Notes under the pieces: generated by a model | What the model was told of the DNA's origin: nothing | The model's input: the letters and a program-made list of their open reading frames with translations, nothing else | Databases searched by the model: none | Program-made: the position numbers and the translations under genes | DNA from: Myxococcus stipitatus | GTDB taxonomy: Bacteria > Myxococcota > Myxococcia > Myxococcales > Myxococcaceae | Length of the DNA: 64,000 nucleotides | NCBI RefSeq assembly: GCF_038561935.1 | Contig: NZ_CP102770.1 | Coordinates: forward strand, 6,324,001-6,388,000 | Reading direction: 5' to 3' | Shown: positions 24,386 through 32,985 of the stretch, piece after piece | How the letters are laid out: every line of letters begins with the position of its first letter | Position numbering within the stretch: position 1 is the first letter of the stretch

Positions 24386-25069
24386 TTACTTCTCGAGGAA
24401 GAGTCCGGGATACAGCAGGCGAGTGGTCCGCGCGGAGTGGATGAGCACCTCCTGCTCCTCTGGGTCGTCCAGCGTGCGCAACACTTCCGTGAGCGCACCG
24501 ACGTGGTCTCCATCCACGTCAGAGTGGCCTCGCAAGAAGGTCACCGCCTTCTGGATGTTGGGAATCCGCGCCGCGGAGACGAGCCGATCCACCGTGCTCC
24601 CTGCTCGCCGCACGGCCAGCGACTCCAACACATAGGCCGTGCCGAGGAATGCCGTCGGCACTCCCTCCTGCGTCGTGTACTGGTTCCACGCGACATAAGC
24701 CTTCACCGCGCCGCAGGGCGGCGTGGTCTCGACACGCTCAGCCGGCCACCCCAGGTTGCGCAGGTCCGCGAGCAACCACCGCTCGTGCCCCCGCTCCTCC
24801 GCGGACTTGCTCACGAGCAGCTCCGCCAGCGCCGGGTGCAAGCCGGATTGCCGCATCCGCGTCCCAGCGATCTCCAGCAGCGGCGTGGTCCAGCGCACGT
24901 AGTGATACGTCTGCGCGAGGAAACGGGCATATCCCTCCGAGTCGATTCGTCCCTCGAAGAGGTTTCGAGCCAAGGGGCTCGAGTCCAGCGCCTCTTCGAG
25001 CACGGCGACCTCGCGCTCCAGCGCCACCACCCAGTCGGTCCGCGAAACGTCCTTCGTCTGAGGCCTCAC
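24386..25069 (-). CDS. Heme-oxygenase-like diiron protein (HDO/TenA-like fold)
   Basis: All-helical protein of 227 aa. It carries a metal-ligand pattern like that of heme-oxygenase-fold diiron oxidases: EERGH (E91/E92, H95), a mid-protein Glu in YVLES (E149) and HxxxDxxH at H182, D186, H189. Such enzymes use O2 on amino or fatty acids; others in the fold are iron-containing redox enzymes of unknown substrate. GTG 25069 is chosen because AGGAG lies 6 nt upstream and the longer frame is out of character. The substrate is unknown, and nothing next to it suggests a pathway. Confidence 0.7.
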   Translation of the reverse strand: MRPQTKDVSRTDWVVALEREVAVLEEALDSSPLARNLFEGRIDSEGYARFLAQTYHYVRWTTPLLEIAGTRMRQSGLHPALAELLVSKSAEERGHERWLLADLRNLGWPAERVETTPPCGAVKAYVAWNQYTTQEGVPTAFLGTAYVLESLAVRRAGSTVDRLVSAARIPNIQKAVTFLRGHSDVDGDHVGALTEVLRTLDDPEEQEVLIHSARTTRLLYPGLFLEK

Positions 25070-25106
25070 GTCTGTCTCCTGTCCTGGGCCCCGTGAGGCC
25101 CGGCTG

Positions 25107-25763
25107 TCATGGGTTGAAGTGAAGGGGCGCGACGACGCGGACCTGGTCGATGAAGAGGGAGCCGAGGGAAGCCCGCATCGGACTGAGGCGCGTCCGTCGT
25201 CTGCGCGAACAGCGGCACCACCGGGAGCATCCGGGGCCCCGGCGAGTCGCGCCTGACTCGCTCGGGCCTGCTCCGCGTCCGCCTTGAGCCGAGCGAATGG
25301 CACCACGTGCGGGCACGACGCGCCAGGGATGCAGGCGCCAGCGTGGGGTCAGCCAGCCCCGGTCCGAAGCCACCTCGACGTTCCGCCATGTGCCCTCCCT
25401 CTCCATGTTGGCCGATGCAACCCGATGCGACACACCGCGGCGTCGGCGCTCCTCATGCGACCCCGCTTCCGCGCGGTGGCTTCGCTTCTGGATGCAGAGC
25501 CGCGCGCCCACCTGGATCAGAAACCCCTGGTCACCAAGACCTCCTGGCTCGAGCGGCTGATCCAGCTCGATGCCCGAATACTCTCTCATGGCGGAGGCCA
25601 CCGCCAGATCGGGCAACCACAAACGAGACGTGATCACTGGATCACCACCCACGCGGATCAACAGGCGCACGGTGATCTCGGGCGTGTCGAAGCAGATCAC
25701 ACACCGCGACAGCAATCGCAGCTCTCCCACCAATGACAACCCAGCGGATGAGGACCGCGTCAT
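25107..25763 (-). pseudogene. Frameshifted remnant of a beta-rich protein gene
   Basis: The first ~130 codons of this frame (from 25763 to about 25370) have normal GC-rich third positions and a plausible beta pattern (TVRLLIRVGGDP, GTWRNVEVASDRGW). The frame then becomes Arg-rich nonsense, while another frame reads CPHVVPFARLKADAEQA near 25290. The last codons return to SLFIDQVRVVAPLHFNP, a typical strand ending of carbohydrate-binding-like modules. At least two frameshifts would be needed, so decay or sequencing error is likely. The family is not identified. Confidence 0.35.
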
Positions 25764-26081
25764 CCGGCTTTCATCAGGTGGACGCGACTCGGCAGGTCAT
25801 GAATGACATGGGTCCTCTCGCAGAGAGAGGGTTCAGGCGTGGTGGGTCACATCGCCATCACATGTCTCATTCGGAGCCGGAATGCACAGTGCGACGACGC
25901 GGCTCCCCCTCCCCGTCGGGCATACCACCCACGAGGTACAGACAAACAACGAGTCTGGAAACAACCTCGGAAGACAATGCGCACTCGCGCATGCGTCGAA
26001 CTCCGTGGGATGGTGGCGAATGAGCACACACGACGCGGTCATTCCAGAAGTGGAGCCATGAGCTCCTAGCGAGGTGTGGGG
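25764..26081. other. Region upstream of the sigma/HerA operon
   Basis: About 320 bp with no coding frame of normal codon use and somewhat lower GC than the flanks. It should hold the promoter of the five-gene operon. No operator palindrome or clear -35/-10 pair could be assigned by eye. Confidence 0.4.
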
Positions 26082-26687
26082 ATGCGCTATCCAAACAAGG
26101 CGGAGGAAGAGGCACTTCACGCGAGGGTCCTCAAAGGCCCCGCCGACCCGACGGCTCGCCTCGATGTCCATCGCGCCTTCAACGACACGCTCATCTATGT
26201 CTTGCGCCAGGAGGTCAAATGCCTCCTGGACGAAGCCATCGACTCCGCCGTCGACGCGGTCCTCGCCTACCTGGCCGCGCCCCAACGCTTCGACGCCAGC
26301 CTCTCCCGGCTGTCCACCTACTTGACGCGCATCGCCAAGAGAAAGGCCTTGGACCGGCTGCGCTCCCGGAAGAGCCAGGACCGGCGAAATCAGGAATACG
26401 CGGGCGTTGTCGAACTCGTGGCCCGGGCTCCGAATGAGGACCTGGAAGCCACGGTGGAAGCACGGCTGCTCGCAGAACGGATGGAGGCTCTCGGGTTCTC
26501 TCCGAGGGAACAGGCCTTCCTCCGTCTCGTACTTCAGGGCGAGGGCTCTACGGAGCGACTCGCCGAGGCACTCGGCCTGGGGCCCATGCCCGAGGAGGAG
26601 CGCCGACGAGAAGTGAAGCGCCACCGGGACCGGCTGATGAAGCGCCTGGAGCGCCTCGGAAGGGAGGATCTCGATGTCGCCCCCTGA
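26082..26687 (+). CDS. Sigma-70-like (ECF-type) RNA polymerase sigma factor
   Basis: 201-aa sigma-like protein. Region 2 is seen in FDASLSRLSTYLTRIAKRKALDRLRSRK (written here as its landmarks RFDAS, TYLTRIAKRKALDRLRSR, residues ~69-95). Region 4 is seen in the C-terminal helices LGFSPREQAFLRLVL and ERRREVKRHRDRLMKRLERL. ATG 26082 has GAGG 7 nt upstream; the overlapping GTG at 26076 is too near. It is the first gene of a coupled five-gene operon and overlaps the next by 14 bp. It may drive its own operon; no anti-sigma gene is recognisable, unless the next small protein plays that part. Confidence 0.75.
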   Translation: MRYPNKAEEEALHARVLKGPADPTARLDVHRAFNDTLIYVLRQEVKCLLDEAIDSAVDAVLAYLAAPQRFDASLSRLSTYLTRIAKRKALDRLRSRKSQDRRNQEYAGVVELVARAPNEDLEATVEARLLAERMEALGFSPREQAFLRLVLQGEGSTERLAEALGLGPMPEEERRREVKRHRDRLMKRLERLGREDLDVAP

Positions 26688-27054
26688 TTGGCTTGAAACC
26701 GCCGCGCGGCGCAGCTCGCTCGAACCGTCGACCCTGGGGCATGCCTTCGCACGCTACCGGGAGTTGGAGGAGCGAACCCCAGAACAGCTCGCCGATGACT
26801 TGGGCTGCACGGTAGAGCAAACCCAGTGGATGTCGCTCTGCCACCGTCCGGAGGACGGCGAGGGATTCGCCGAACAAGTGGGCCAGATCGCCAAACGTTT
26901 TGAAGTGGATCTCCTGAAGCTGGCCCGGGTTCTCCGACGTGTGGAGGTCATTGATGCTCTGCAACTCGCAGGAGCAGACGGAGAGGAACCTGGCGAGGAC
27001 TCCGTCCTGCTGGCGGCGAGAGACCGTTCCGAGGAGGACAAGACCCACTCATGA
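26674..27054 (+). CDS. Small protein with a possible helix-turn-helix, 126 aa
   Basis: No family recognised with certainty. The segment TPEQLADDLGCTVEQTQWM (~residues 35-53) has the spacing of a helix-turn-helix, and the chain is helical and acidic (C-terminal EEPGEDS and RSEEDK). The start overlaps the sigma gene by 14 bp and the end overlaps the ImmA gene by 4 bp (ATGA). A small DNA-binding protein encoded directly before an ImmA/IrrE peptidase is a known arrangement: in such pairs the peptidase cleaves the repressor on induction. That role is inferred from position. Confidence 0.65.
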   Translation: MSPPDWLETAARRSSLEPSTLGHAFARYRELEERTPEQLADDLGCTVEQTQWMSLCHRPEDGEGFAEQVGQIAKRFEVDLLKLARVLRRVEVIDALQLAGADGEEPGEDSVLLAARDRSEEDKTHS

Positions 27055-27779
27055 CAGCACACTGGTTGGAGGAGGCAGTGGCTGCATCCGGGTTGCCCAT
27101 GCCCCAGGTGTTTCCCAGGAGGCTGGACTCCGAGGTCGAGATCCACCGCGGAGTTACCTTGATCGCTCAGCCAAACCTGACCTCAGACGGTGTGAAGGCT
27201 CGTCTGGCGCGCCATCACATCAAGCATCGCGTGGCGGAGACTCCGCGCCGGTTGTTTGGCTGCATGGTGGCGCGACAGGGGCGCGCCATCCTCTTTCTAG
27301 ACAGCATGGACACCCTCGAAGAACAACGCTTCACCCTGGCGCATGAGATTGCCCACTACGTCCTGGACCATCTGCTGCCACGAAGGTGGGCCTTGAGTGT
27401 GTTCGGAGAGTCGATCCTGTCTGTGCTGGACAACACGCGCCGACCAACGCCCAGTGAGAGGCTGTCCTCCCACTTCAGCCAGATTCCCATCGGTGTCCAG
27501 GTGAAGCTCATGGAGCGAAGCCCCTCCGGGGCCATCCGCTCCACCAAGGTTCTCCACGCGGAGCGCCGAGCGGACCGACTGGCTTATGAGCTGCTCGCGC
27601 CCTCCGGACTCGCCCAGGAGACCTTGAGCGACCTGCCCGAGGACGAGGGGGCCGAGGCGCTCGCCACTCGCTTCGGCCTCACGCGTGCCGCGGCTCGAGA
27701 GTACGCCCAGATGCTGCTCCTGCACCGACGTCCGCCGCCTTTCTCTTTCGCGCGGATGCTGGGCGGGGACCGGAGATGA
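27051..27779 (+). CDS. ImmA/IrrE-family metallopeptidase
   Basis: Zinc metalloprotease of 242 aa with the HExxH motif at residues 98-102 (LAHEIAHYVLDH), followed by a helical region with ERRADRLAYELLAP supplying the downstream Glu and HTH-like C-terminal helices (LATRFGLTRAAAREYAQML). Family members cleave repressors after DNA damage or mobile-element induction (ImmA/ImmR, IrrE/DdrO). The 126-aa product just upstream is the natural substrate candidate. The ATG overlaps the preceding stop, and its own stop region overlaps the start of the next gene. Confidence 0.85.
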   Translation: MTAHWLEEAVAASGLPMPQVFPRRLDSEVEIHRGVTLIAQPNLTSDGVKARLARHHIKHRVAETPRRLFGCMVARQGRAILFLDSMDTLEEQRFTLAHEIAHYVLDHLLPRRWALSVFGESILSVLDNTRRPTPSERLSSHFSQIPIGVQVKLMERSPSGAIRSTKVLHAERRADRLAYELLAPSGLAQETLSDLPEDEGAEALATRFGLTRAAAREYAQMLLLHRRPPPFSFARMLGGDRR

Positions 27780-27781
27780 CC

Positions 27782-28966
27782 ATGGCTGACACGAAACCCT
27801 GGCTGGACCCCGAAGATCTGCAAGGCGATGACAACTTCCTCGCGGACTACGGCGAGGACATGAGCAGGACCCTCAACCTCGACACGTGGCTGCCCGAGAA
27901 CGCCGTCGCGGAGATGATGGAACTCCTCACGAAGGAGATCGCCGGCGCGGTGACAGCGGAGACCGCGCTATGTCGACGCATCCGCCAGGAGATTCTCCCC
28001 CTCATCCGAGGACACCCGGGTGGCCCCACGGAGGCGGGCGTGTACTCCGCGGAGCCCGCTCAGCTGGAGTCCATCTGCCAGAGCCTGCTGTTCGCGGGAC
28101 GAGTCGAGGCCGTCAATGGCACGTTCGCATCCTACGAAAGCCTGCCCATGGGCATCACCCAGATTGGAATCGCCATCGTGGGCTACGGGGGCACGCAAGG
28201 CACCTTCTCCCAACGCCTGTTCCGCAAGGAGATGGCCGAGAAGCACAACAACCTCATCGACGAGGTCTACGAGTGCATCACGCGCAGGCAGGAGAACTCC
28301 TCGTCGACACGGAAAGCCCCCTACTCCCGCCTTGCCCGGCGCGGCATCCGTGCGTACGCGGAGCGGACGGCGCTGGTGGACAAGGCGCGTGCTGAGTGGC
28401 GCATCGGCCAGGGCAACCCTTGTGCCTATGACCTGCTGACAGGCTCGGGCTATCAGCGGTTGCTGGATGCATCGCTCGAGGTGCTCCAACGGCTCGTCCA
28501 GCGCCAGAAGAAGTTCGTATTCGTCAATCCCATCCTGGAGGACCGCGGATGGCTGACATTGGGGAGTGCACTCCATCCGGGTGAGTACACGGTCATCGAG
28601 ACGATGGCCCGCTTTGGCCGGCAAGTCGTCGGGAGATGGCAGTACGACGCGGAAAGCCGGCAGCGCGTGGCGAGGTTCGTGGAGGAGTGCTGCCCCGACA
28701 TCCTCACCGGTGTCTTCCGGACATCAACGAGGGCTCCGCCCCGTCTCTTCCATGCGCATCGCGAGCACGTCCATGTCGCGGCTCGAATCGCGATGGCGGA
28801 CAGCCTGTTCCGACGAGAGCGGGGCTATCCCTTCCTCCTCGACATGGCGGAGATGACGTGCCGGAGCGCGTTCGGCGAGGACGGCTTCCTGGGCCTCGTC
28901 CAGGACGCCTATTCGCAGGTCGGCGCGGGGCTGCAGTTCTTCAACGACTCAAGGTCTCGAAGGTAG
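27782..28966 (+). CDS. Putative NurA-like nuclease partner of HerA, 394 aa
   Basis: No family is certain. Its position directly before a HerA-type ATPase and two local resemblances suggest a NurA-domain protein. One is an early strand, VEAVNGTFASYE (~residue 108), where NurA has a catalytic VDGS-type turn. The other is a C-terminal helix region, RERGYPFLLDMAEMTCRS, like the NurA end motif. The usual Asp appears as Asn, so activity is uncertain. The start is ATG 27782 with GGAG at 27772-27775, 6 nt upstream; ATG 27776, overlapping the previous stop, is an alternative. The herA gene starts 12 bp downstream. Confidence 0.5.
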   Translation: MADTKPWLDPEDLQGDDNFLADYGEDMSRTLNLDTWLPENAVAEMMELLTKEIAGAVTAETALCRRIRQEILPLIRGHPGGPTEAGVYSAEPAQLESICQSLLFAGRVEAVNGTFASYESLPMGITQIGIAIVGYGGTQGTFSQRLFRKEMAEKHNNLIDEVYECITRRQENSSSTRKAPYSRLARRGIRAYAERTALVDKARAEWRIGQGNPCAYDLLTGSGYQRLLDASLEVLQRLVQRQKKFVFVNPILEDRGWLTLGSALHPGEYTVIETMARFGRQVVGRWQYDAESRQRVARFVEECCPDILTGVFRTSTRAPPRLFHAHREHVHVAARIAMADSLFRRERGYPFLLDMAEMTCRSAFGEDGFLGLVQDAYSQVGAGLQFFNDSRSRR

Positions 28967-28978
28967 GTGGAGGGAGTC

Positions 28979-31495
28979 ATGTCAGAAAACGGCAATGGCA
29001 ATGGCAACGGTAGACCGCCCAAGTACCCGGAAACCCAAGCCACGTGGGAGGCGTCTTCCCAACGCACGGCATCGACAACGTCGCGTCCGAACGGCAGCAC
29101 AGGCGCTCCGCAGGGATACAGCCCCACGCGAGGCCGGACCGCGACCATCGAGGAGCCTCCGCGCCAGCCCGTCCGACCTCCCCCCGCCAGTCCGCGCGCC
29201 AATGAGGTGCTCCAGCGAGCTCCTTCCACTCCCGTTGCTCGACCCGCGGGCACGCCGCCTCCCGTCAACGGACGAGCCCCGGACTCGAACCGACGAGAGT
29301 CTCCGCTCCTCGACCCGCCCCCCGCTCGGCCTACGAGCCCACGCGCCAACGAGCCGACGCAAGACCCGCGGTCTCAGCCCGCCCGCGCCCGCATCATCGA
29401 GGCCCTCCAGCGCGACTCCTCGGCCACGCCTTCGGGGGAAAGCCGGCCCCCTCCCACGAGCCCGCCTCCGCCCCAGCGAGCGCCGCAGCCTCCCGCCCCT
29501 CGCCAGGAGTCCCGGCCCCTCCCTCTCAGCGCCCGCTCCAACGAGGTGGCCCGACAAGAGCCGCCCTCCGCCGAGGACCCCGGCCCGACCGCCGAGTCCC
29601 GCGACAACCCGGTCGTGCGGCCCACGCCGCCGGAGGCCCTGGAGGAGCTGGAGTCCCTGCAGCTCGGCGTGAAGCCCTCCACGCCCGAGGACGAGGAGCT
29701 GATGAAGGCCGTGGCCTTCACGCACTTCGATACCTCCTCCAGCGAGGACAACCTCATCACCCTCCTCATCACCCGCGAGGACCTGCCCCAGCTGGCCTCG
29801 CAGACGCTCGTGCGCATCAAGTCGCGCGAGGACCAGCGCAGCTACCTGGGCGTCGTCGTCAAGGGCCCCTTCGCCGAGCCCAACGCCGTCCCCGCAGGCT
29901 CCACCATGGCCATCGGCGTGGTGTCGCAGGGGAAGCGAATGACCTACACCTTCGACTACCACGGACGCGCCGAGGTGGAGCTGCTCGGCGAGGAGACGGG
30001 GGGCGGCGTGCTGGAGCCCCCTCGCTTCCGCCCCCGCCCCCAGAGTCCCGTGTTCAAACTCGATGACGAGGAGAGTGCCCGAGTCCTCGGCGTCGGCGGC
30101 GAGCTGAGCATGGGCATGGTCGTCGGCTACAACAAGATGGAGGCCCGCATCCATCCGCGCGACAAGGCCGTGCTGCCTCGCCACACCGGCATCATCGGCA
30201 CCACGGGTGGCGGCAAGTCGACCACCGTCGCGACGCTCATCCACCGCGCGCAGACGCAGGGCATCGCCACCATCATCTTCGACGTGGAAGGTGAATACAC
30301 CCACGTGGACCGCCCCACGGAGCACCCCGCCATGCTGGAGGCCCTCCGTCGCCGCGGCCAGCGGGCCGAGGGCGTCAAGGACCTCCACATCCACCACCTC
30401 ACGGGCCGCTCCAGCCTCAACCCCCGCCACCGCAACCTGCGCCCCTTCTCCCTCGCCTTCTCCAGCCTGTCCCCCTACGCGCTCGCCGAGATTCTCGAGA
30501 TGTCGGACGCGCAGCAGGAGCGCTTCCTCAAGGCCTACGACGTCACGAAGATGCTGCTCGAGGACTTCAACATCTTCCCGACCACGCCCGAGGAGCACCG
30601 CGCGGCGCTCGACGTCGACGAGCTCTCCACCGGCTACCCTCGAATGACCATCCAGCACGTGCTGGACGTCGTGAGCGCCTACCTCTACAGCCTCAGCGAT
30701 GAGGGCCGCACGGAGACGCGGAGCCGCTCACGCAGCTCCCGCAGGGACGCCGAAGAAGCCGCGCCCAGCGAGGAGCCGGTGTCCCGAGGACCCACCCTCT
30801 ACAGCGAGTTCCGCGCCAACCCGGGGCGCGTCATGGCGCGCGTGATGGCACAGACGAGCCGGAATGAAATCAGCTGGAGGGCCCTGGCCAGCAAGCTCCA
30901 CCGCCTGCGCCGCCTCAACATCTTCGACGTCGGCAACACCCCGAAGGTCGACTACGAGGCGATGCTCACACCCGGCCGCGTCTCCGTCATCGACCTCTCC
31001 GACACCGACTCGCCGCAGCTCAACAACCTGGTCATCGCGGACATCCTCCGGGGCCTCCAGGAGACCCAGGAGGCCCGCTACACCCGCGCCAGCGCCAAGG
31101 GACAGGACGTCACCCCGGTCCTCATCGTCATCGAGGAGGCCCACGAGTTCCTCTCCGCCAGCCGCATCTCCCAGATGCCCGTGCTGTTCGAGCAGGTGGC
31201 GCGCATCGCCAAGCGGGGCCGCAAGCGGTGGTTAGGGCTCGTGTTCGTCACGCAGCTCCCACAGCATCTGCCTCAAGAGGTCCTGGGGCTGCTCAACAAC
31301 TTCATCGTGCACAAAATCACCGACAGCTCCGTCATCGCCCGCATGCAGCGCGCGGTGGGTGGCATCGATGAGAGCCTCTGGAATCGCGTGTCGAGGCTCG
31401 CGCCCGGTCAGGCGCTGGTCTCCTTCACCCAGTTCACCCGCCCGCTCATGGTGGCCGTGGACCCCGCTCCCGTGAAGCGCATGCTCGTGGAGTGA
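28979..31495 (+). CDS. HerA-type hexameric translocase ATPase with disordered N-terminal tail
   Basis: 838-aa ATPase of the HerA/FtsK superfamily (DUF87). Residues 1-225 are Pro/Arg/Ser-rich and likely disordered, opening with an Asn-Gly run and carrying imperfect RxNE repeats. Residues ~245-350 fit the HAS-barrel. The ATPase has Walker A GTTGGGKST (~407), FDVEGEYTHV, and Walker B LIVIEEAHEFL (~714), then FVTQLPQHLP and NNFIVHKITD. HerA rings pump DNA and act with a nuclease or effector; the gene just upstream is the presumed partner. ATG 28979 is preceded by GGAGGGAG; GTG 28967 overlaps that site. A hairpin follows 30 bp after the stop. Confidence 0.9.
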   Translation: MSENGNGNGNGRPPKYPETQATWEASSQRTASTTSRPNGSTGAPQGYSPTRGRTATIEEPPRQPVRPPPASPRANEVLQRAPSTPVARPAGTPPPVNGRAPDSNRRESPLLDPPPARPTSPRANEPTQDPRSQPARARIIEALQRDSSATPSGESRPPPTSPPPPQRAPQPPAPRQESRPLPLSARSNEVARQEPPSAEDPGPTAESRDNPVVRPTPPEALEELESLQLGVKPSTPEDEELMKAVAFTHFDTSSSEDNLITLLITREDLPQLASQTLVRIKSREDQRSYLGVVVKGPFAEPNAVPAGSTMAIGVVSQGKRMTYTFDYHGRAEVELLGEETGGGVLEPPRFRPRPQSPVFKLDDEESARVLGVGGELSMGMVVGYNKMEARIHPRDKAVLPRHTGIIGTTGGGKSTTVATLIHRAQTQGIATIIFDVEGEYTHVDRPTEHPAMLEALRRRGQRAEGVKDLHIHHLTGRSSLNPRHRNLRPFSLAFSSLSPYALAEILEMSDAQQERFLKAYDVTKMLLEDFNIFPTTPEEHRAALDVDELSTGYPRMTIQHVLDVVSAYLYSLSDEGRTETRSRSRSSRRDAEEAAPSEEPVSRGPTLYSEFRANPGRVMARVMAQTSRNEISWRALASKLHRLRRLNIFDVGNTPKVDYEAMLTPGRVSVIDLSDTDSPQLNNLVIADILRGLQETQEARYTRASAKGQDVTPVLIVIEEAHEFLSASRISQMPVLFEQVARIAKRGRKRWLGLVFVTQLPQHLPQEVLGLLNNFIVHKITDSSVIARMQRAVGGIDESLWNRVSRLAPGQALVSFTQFTRPLMVAVDPAPVKRMLVE

Positions 31496-31524
31496 CCCGC
31501 GCGCGCCTCGCAGACGGAGCCAGC

Positions 31525-31547
31525 GGAGGGACGCTCGACGTCCCTCC
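31525..31547. terminator. Shared terminator between herA and the 46-aa gene
   Basis: GGAGGGACG (31525-31533) pairs perfectly with CGTCCCTCC (31539-31547) around CTCGA. It lies between two convergent genes (stops at 31495 and 31550) and could act on both strands. Confidence 0.65.
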
Positions 31548-31549
31548 CG

Positions 31550-31690
31550 CTACCCGTCCTTCTTCGGGGCGTCCTTCCCCTTCTTCTCGCGGTCCTTCCA
31601 GCCCCACGTCGAGCTCCACATCCCGGGCCCCGTCGCGAGAATCGTGACGAGCGTCATCACCACCGCTCCAATGAGAATCTCCCAGACCAT
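31550..31690 (-). CDS. Small single-pass membrane protein, 46 aa
   Basis: Short reading frame from ATG 31690 with an excellent AAGGAGG about 6 nt upstream. The product opens MVWEILIGAVVMTLVTILAT, a single hydrophobic helix, then WSSTWGW and a Lys-rich tail (DREKKGKDAPKKDG). It resembles other tiny bacterial membrane proteins in layout only; no family recognised. It ends 2 bp past the shared hairpin. The stretch 31691-31973 upstream contains nothing else recognisable. Confidence 0.6.
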   Translation of the reverse strand: MVWEILIGAVVMTLVTILATGPGMWSSTWGWKDREKKGKDAPKKDG

Positions 31691-31973
31691 GTCACGCCTC
31701 CTTCGACAACCTCACCCTTCGCACGCTCAGCGCCCCTGAGAACATGCGTAACGCGCGCCTCGCGCCCGGGACAGTGCCGCATCATCCCTCGCGATGGCAT
31801 CCGGCCGCCCCGTCCCTCGGAGCCCCTGCGGGGCACCACCCGCCCTCCCTCGCATGATGCACTGAGCGGACATGCGCGGGGCCGCGACGCGCCGGCAACC
31901 TAGCAGCTCATCCCGTGAGTGCAATCCAAGCCGGGAACAGGCCCTCGCGCACGGTGGTACTGTCCACTCCCCA

Positions 31974-32975
31974 ATGCCTCCCTCCCTCGTGCGCGGCCCC
32001 GTCCGCCTGTCCGTGACGTCACTCCTCCGCGCCGGGCTCCTGCTGGGCCTGGTGTCCGGCGTGTCCGCCTGCGACGGGCGCCCTCCTCCCGAGTCCCCCG
32101 GCCCGGAGACACCGTGCCCCACCCGCCCCTGCGAGGGCGAGGTGGCCATCCGGCCCGAGGGCAGCGTGCGCATCGCCGCGCTCAACGTGCACCGCCTCTT
32201 CGACACCGTCTGCGACTCCGGCAGGTGCGGTGGCTCCGAGTACGAAGCCCTGCCCTCGCCGAGCGCGTTCGCCGCCCAGGCAGACCAGCTCGCCCGCGGC
32301 ATCGAGTTGCTCGACGCGGATGTGATGCTGCTCGCGGAGATAGAGACCCAGGCGGGGCTCGACGCCCTCAAGGCCCGGCTCCCCGAGTTTCCCCATGGCG
32401 TGCTGGGAGAGACCGGGTCCGCGGCTTCCGTGGACGTCGCGGTGCTCTCCGCGTTCCCCATCACGCAGGTGCTGGGACACCGCGACCGCACCCTGGTCCG
32501 CCCCAACGGCTCGACGACGCGCTTCTCGCGCGAGCTGCTGGAGGTCCACCTGGACGTGAAGGGCCAGCAGGTCATCGTCTTCGCGGCGCACTACCGCTCG
32601 AAGGTGGATGACGACCCCGGCCGCCGCTATGCCGAGGCGGACGCGACGCGCGACATCATGACCCAGGCCGCCGCGCGCTCACCGCGAGCGCTGGTGGTGC
32701 TCGGGGGAGACCTCAACGACGTTCCGGGCTCGCCGCCGCTGCTCGCCCTGGAGCTCAACGCCAGCCTCACGCGTGTGGCGAAGGACCGGCCCGACTCGGA
32801 GACGTGGACCTATGTCTACTCCGGGCAGCGGCAGGCCATCGACCACCTGTACATCGCGAACGGCGCGGCCGGGACGTACGTGCCCGGCTCGTTCCGCGCG
32901 GCGCGGGAGGGCGGCGGCGGCTTCGGCGGCTCGGACCACGCGGCCGTCGTCGCCGACTTCCTCCCCGCGCCGTGA
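31974..32975 (+). CDS. Endonuclease/exonuclease/phosphatase-fold lipoprotein
   Basis: 333-aa secreted lipoprotein. The signal segment (LLRAGLLLGLVSGVSAC) ends in a lipobox VSAC, giving a lipidated Cys near residue 33. The mature part is an EEP-fold domain: IAALNVHRLF, LLAEIETQ (catalytic Glu), FAAHYRSK, VVLGGDLNDVPGSPP (Asp/Asn pair), QAIDHLY and the closing GGSDHAAVVADF. The family cleaves phosphodiesters of nucleic acids or phospholipids; an extracellular nuclease is the likely role. ATG 31974 is preferred because an upstream in-frame start would hide the signal peptide. It converges with the YceI gene, with 10 bp between stops. Confidence 0.85.
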   Translation: MPPSLVRGPVRLSVTSLLRAGLLLGLVSGVSACDGRPPPESPGPETPCPTRPCEGEVAIRPEGSVRIAALNVHRLFDTVCDSGRCGGSEYEALPSPSAFAAQADQLARGIELLDADVMLLAEIETQAGLDALKARLPEFPHGVLGETGSAASVDVAVLSAFPITQVLGHRDRTLVRPNGSTTRFSRELLEVHLDVKGQQVIVFAAHYRSKVDDDPGRRYAEADATRDIMTQAAARSPRALVVLGGDLNDVPGSPPLLALELNASLTRVAKDRPDSETWTYVYSGQRQAIDHLYIANGAAGTYVPGSFRAAREGGGGFGGSDHAAVVADFLPAP

Positions 32976-32985
32976 GGCGGGTGTC

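Noticed and set aside
28990-29012. GGCAAT tandem repeat as a CRISPR or phase-variable tract
   Set aside because: Only about three short units inside the HerA reading frame, and changes would keep frame because the unit is 6 bp.
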